From Marinarcus sediminis (lineage in GTDB: Bacteria > Campylobacterota > Campylobacteria > Campylobacterales > Arcobacteraceae), in NCBI RefSeq assembly GCF_048571275.1, contig NZ_CP182357.1, forward strand, positions 372,001-436,000: a stretch of 64,000 bases of DNA. Reading direction: 5' to 3'. The notes under the pieces were generated by a model. It had not been told where the DNA came from and searched no databases. It was given only the letters and a program-made list of their open reading frames with translations. Both the position numbers and the translations under genes were made by a program. Position 1 is the first letter of the stretch. Each line of letters starts with the position of its first letter. Below, one piece after another: positions 61,871 to 64,000 of the stretch.

Positions 61871-62783
61871 TAAAAAACCTTTAATTTCAATTATAATGAA
61901 TTGCTATAATAGTGATCAATATCTTGAAGAAGCTATAAACAGCATTTTTTTTCAAACATACAAAAACTGGGAAATAATTTTTTGGGATAATCAATCAGTA
62001 GATAGAAGTGCAGAAATTGTCAAATCATATAGAGATCAAAGAATAAAATACTTTTATGCACCTACACATACTACATTGGGTGAAGCTAGAAATAAAGCTT
62101 TAGAAAAAGTTAATGGAGAATTTATTTCTTTTTTAGATTGTGATGATTTATATTTATCTGAAAAATTAGAAAAAACTTTAAATGCTTTTAATGAAAATGA
62201 AATAGGGTTAGTTTATACTAATGGTTATACATTGTATAATAATGAAAATAAAAAAAAAGTTTTTTATAAAGAAATTCAGTCGACTGGTGATTTATTTGTA
62301 GATTGGTTATCTAGCTATCAAGTTATGATACCTAGTGTTATGTTTAGAAAGAATGTATTAAATGATTTAGAGTATTGGTTTGATACCAGATTTAATATGA
62401 TAGAAGAATTTGATTTTTTTATACGAATATCTAAAAAATGGAAAGTAAATTATTGTCATGAAAATCTTTGTGTATGGAGAGCACATGTTGGAAGCCTCAC
62501 TTGGACAAAAAAAGAATTTTTCGAACAAGAGAATAAACAGTTTTTGGAATGTATTGTAATCAAATACCCTGAAATCGCTAATACAATTAGTCTTAATAAA
62601 TTTAAAGCAAAAATAGCATATCAAGAGTTTTATAATACTTGGAACAAAAAAAATAAGGCGGAAAGAAAATTACTTATTCCTTATTTGTTTGTTGAGAAAA
62701 GATTGATTTTAGTTTATATATTTTCTTTTCTCAATTTAAATAGTTTTAATAAAATTTTAAAAAAACTAGGTAAAAATGTTTAA
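61863..62783 (+). CDS. Family 2 glycosyltransferase
   Basis: About 306 residues from ATG 61863, overlapping the DegT stop by 8 bases. GT2 motifs: ISIIMNCYNSDQYLEEAI, FWDNQSVDRS and ISFLDCDDLYL (metal-binding DxD). No membrane segments, so it should add a sugar in the cytoplasm to the growing repeat unit. Confidence 0.9.
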   Translation: MRDKKPLISIIMNCYNSDQYLEEAINSIFFQTYKNWEIIFWDNQSVDRSAEIVKSYRDQRIKYFYAPTHTTLGEARNKALEKVNGEFISFLDCDDLYLSEKLEKTLNAFNENEIGLVYTNGYTLYNNENKKKVFYKEIQSTGDLFVDWLSSYQVMIPSVMFRKNVLNDLEYWFDTRFNMIEEFDFFIRISKKWKVNYCHENLCVWRAHVGSLTWTKKEFFEQENKQFLECIVIKYPEIANTISLNKFKAKIAYQEFYNTWNKKNKAERKLLIPYLFVEKRLILVYIFSFLNLNSFNKILKKLGKNV

Positions 62784-63912
62784 GCTAAATCATTCAAATA
62801 TATTTTATAAGTTTTTACTCTTTATGCCTTTTGTCGCAATTATTTCTAATAAATTAAGCCCAATTATAGCTTATGCTATCATTGGCTGTTTTTTATTATC
62901 TTTTTTATTTTTTAAAATACAATTTAACCAACTTAAAATAGGTCTCTTGCTATATCTTTTCTTTTTAACAATAATTTTATACATCTCATTTATTTATCAA
63001 CAATTGCAATACGATTTTAATAATTTATACTATATACAATTTTTTGGTTCCCAATTGTTATTATTATTTATTTTTACATTATTTATTAATATTAATTATG
63101 TAAATAATATCTACCTAAAATCATTTTTTAAAACATTGATTTATATAGTTTTTTTTTCAGTTATTTTAGATTATATTTTATTACAAAATGGCATGTTTGA
63201 AAGTCAAATGATGTTCAAAGCAGCAGCATCTTCATATCATGGTAAACCATTAGGAATATTTGGCCAATTTAGTATAAATTCATCATATATAGTTATTTTT
63301 TATATGCTTTATTTGTCTTTTGAAAATAAATTAAATAAAACATTATGTATGTTTTTGTTTTCATTAGTCACAGTTACTGTATTGCTCGAAGACTCTGGTA
63401 CAGGTTATATTGTTTACTGTCTGCTTATTATAACAATATTTTACAAATTCAAAATTGTAAGGTACATATTTTTACCAATGGGAGTAATAATAGTGTATTT
63501 TATTATACAGAGTAATTTGGTAACAAAAATTTCTTATACTTATTTAAATTTTTTATATCAATACTTTAACGAAATACTTAATGTAAATTATGTAAGTCAC
63601 ATACATACAATTAGTGATATTTTATTTGGGATAGATGGTAATTATAACTTTCCTATAGACTTTGGTCCTTTATTTCTTATTGCAAAGGTAGGATTTTTAT
63701 ATTTTATATTTTATTCAATAGCCATTTTTTATATGATTCATAAAGCACCAGATAGATATTTTAAAATGGCAATAATCTCATTAGTTTTAGGAAATATACA
63801 TTATCCAACATTGTTTTATCCTATAATGAATGTATTGTTGCCATTACTTTTTATATATGTAATAAATTTTAAAAAAGGCATTCTAAACAATGAATATATT
63901 AATAAGATGTAG
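62776..63912 (+). CDS. Wzy-like O-antigen/capsule polymerase
   Basis: The 378-residue protein has 10-12 expected membrane segments with one large loop in the middle (about 143-170), as in Wzy polymerases, and little sequence identity to named enzymes, as is usual for them. Together with the flippase at 50449 it marks a Wzx/Wzy-dependent locus. It overlaps the GT2 gene by 8 bases. Confidence 0.65.
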   Translation: MFKLNHSNIFYKFLLFMPFVAIISNKLSPIIAYAIIGCFLLSFLFFKIQFNQLKIGLLLYLFFLTIILYISFIYQQLQYDFNNLYYIQFFGSQLLLLFIFTLFININYVNNIYLKSFFKTLIYIVFFSVILDYILLQNGMFESQMMFKAAASSYHGKPLGIFGQFSINSSYIVIFYMLYLSFENKLNKTLCMFLFSLVTVTVLLEDSGTGYIVYCLLIITIFYKFKIVRYIFLPMGVIIVYFIIQSNLVTKISYTYLNFLYQYFNEILNVNYVSHIHTISDILFGIDGNYNFPIDFGPLFLIAKVGFLYFIFYSIAIFYMIHKAPDRYFKMAIISLVLGNIHYPTLFYPIMNVLLPLLFIYVINFKKGILNNEYINKM

Positions 63913-63968
63913 GGTGAGTTTATATCAATGTTTCTTTATACAATAAATTTATTAAAAGGAAATAATAT

Positions 63969-64000
63969 ATGATAAAAAATATAGTAATTGGTAAAAATAG
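63969..64000 (+). CDS. Start of a further gene, cut by window edge
   Basis: AAAAGGA followed 8 bases later by ATG at 63969 opens a frame reading MIKNIVIGKN to the window end. The opening suits a Rossmann-type nucleotide-sugar enzyme (for example an SDR), but ten residues cannot settle it. Confidence 0.4.
   Translation, partial: MIKNIVIGKN

Noticed and set aside
1..64000. CRISPR arrays, tRNA/rRNA genes, insertion sequences, prophage genes
   Set aside because: No regularly spaced repeats, cloverleaf-type sequences, transposase/integrase or phage structural proteins were seen on either strand.

Overview
The window is a low-GC (roughly 30% by eye), gene-dense bacterial chromosome segment. The gene content fits a Campylobacterota member, most likely Arcobacteraceae-like: a periplasmic PsrABC-type molybdoenzyme operon with small c-type cytochromes, a class D beta-lactamase, many short AT-rich intergenic gaps and a long surface-glycan locus. 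The taxonomic call is inference from gene content; there is no rRNA or other marker gene to confirm it. I found no tRNA, rRNA, CRISPR array, insertion sequence or phage gene.

Positions 1-6171: the start of a leftward P-loop ATPase (cut by the window edge), then a divergent 475-bp regulatory gap and a five-gene rightward respiratory operon: TAT-exported molybdopterin oxidoreductase, four-cluster ferredoxin subunit, NrfD/PsrC-type membrane quinol subunit, a Tll0287-like haem protein and a monohaem cytochrome c. It ends in a clear intrinsic terminator.

Positions 6170-30641: a mosaic of mostly leftward housekeeping and accessory genes. These are an EamA exporter with a striking hairpin over its start codon, YjdM, an SDR/YciI pair opposite a TetR regulator with two matching operators, an MFS exporter with an AraC regulator, a UPF0316 membrane protein plus an alanine-dehydrogenase-like enzyme, a TPR-membrane/AAA ATPase pair, ArgC, an OXA-type beta-lactamase, an AraC-CMD-isochorismatase/SnoaL unit, a PocR-PAS-GAF-GGDEF cyclase with a DUF1801 partner, a flavin-binding protein, a transglutaminase-GNAT fusion, a PEBP protein, an acetyltransferase, a conserved membrane protein, a methyltransferase, a SET-domain protein overlapping a CorA-shaped membrane protein, and a split ThrE-type exporter.

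Positions 30823-64000 (running off the right edge): a surface polysaccharide locus of more than 30 rightward genes, most separated by a few bases or overlapping by 4-20 bases, with several TTG/GTG starts. It holds sugar-nucleotide enzymes (TviB-type dehydrogenase, CapD-type 4,6-dehydratase, WecE, RfbF/RfbG, DegT aminotransferase, nucleotidyltransferases), a NeuB-SpsF-PseG-WbqC-PIG-L block that looks like a nonulosonic-acid or related keto-sugar branch, two sulfotransferases, methyl- and acetyltransferases, GT2 and GT-C type glycosyltransferases, a Wzx-like flippase and a Wzy-like polymerase. This is the layout of a Wzx/Wzy-dependent O-antigen or capsule.

The most unusual item is a 768-residue protein at 52595-54901 that joins an HMGL-type aldolase, a middle domain of unknown type and a KdsB-like CMP-ketosugar synthetase. 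It is followed directly by a HAD phosphatase (apparently fused to an SGNH-like domain) and a glycosyltransferase-like protein. Together they could form, activate and transfer a 3-deoxy-2-keto sugar acid by a route different from KdsA/NeuB. That pathway is a hypothesis drawn from domain content and gene order.
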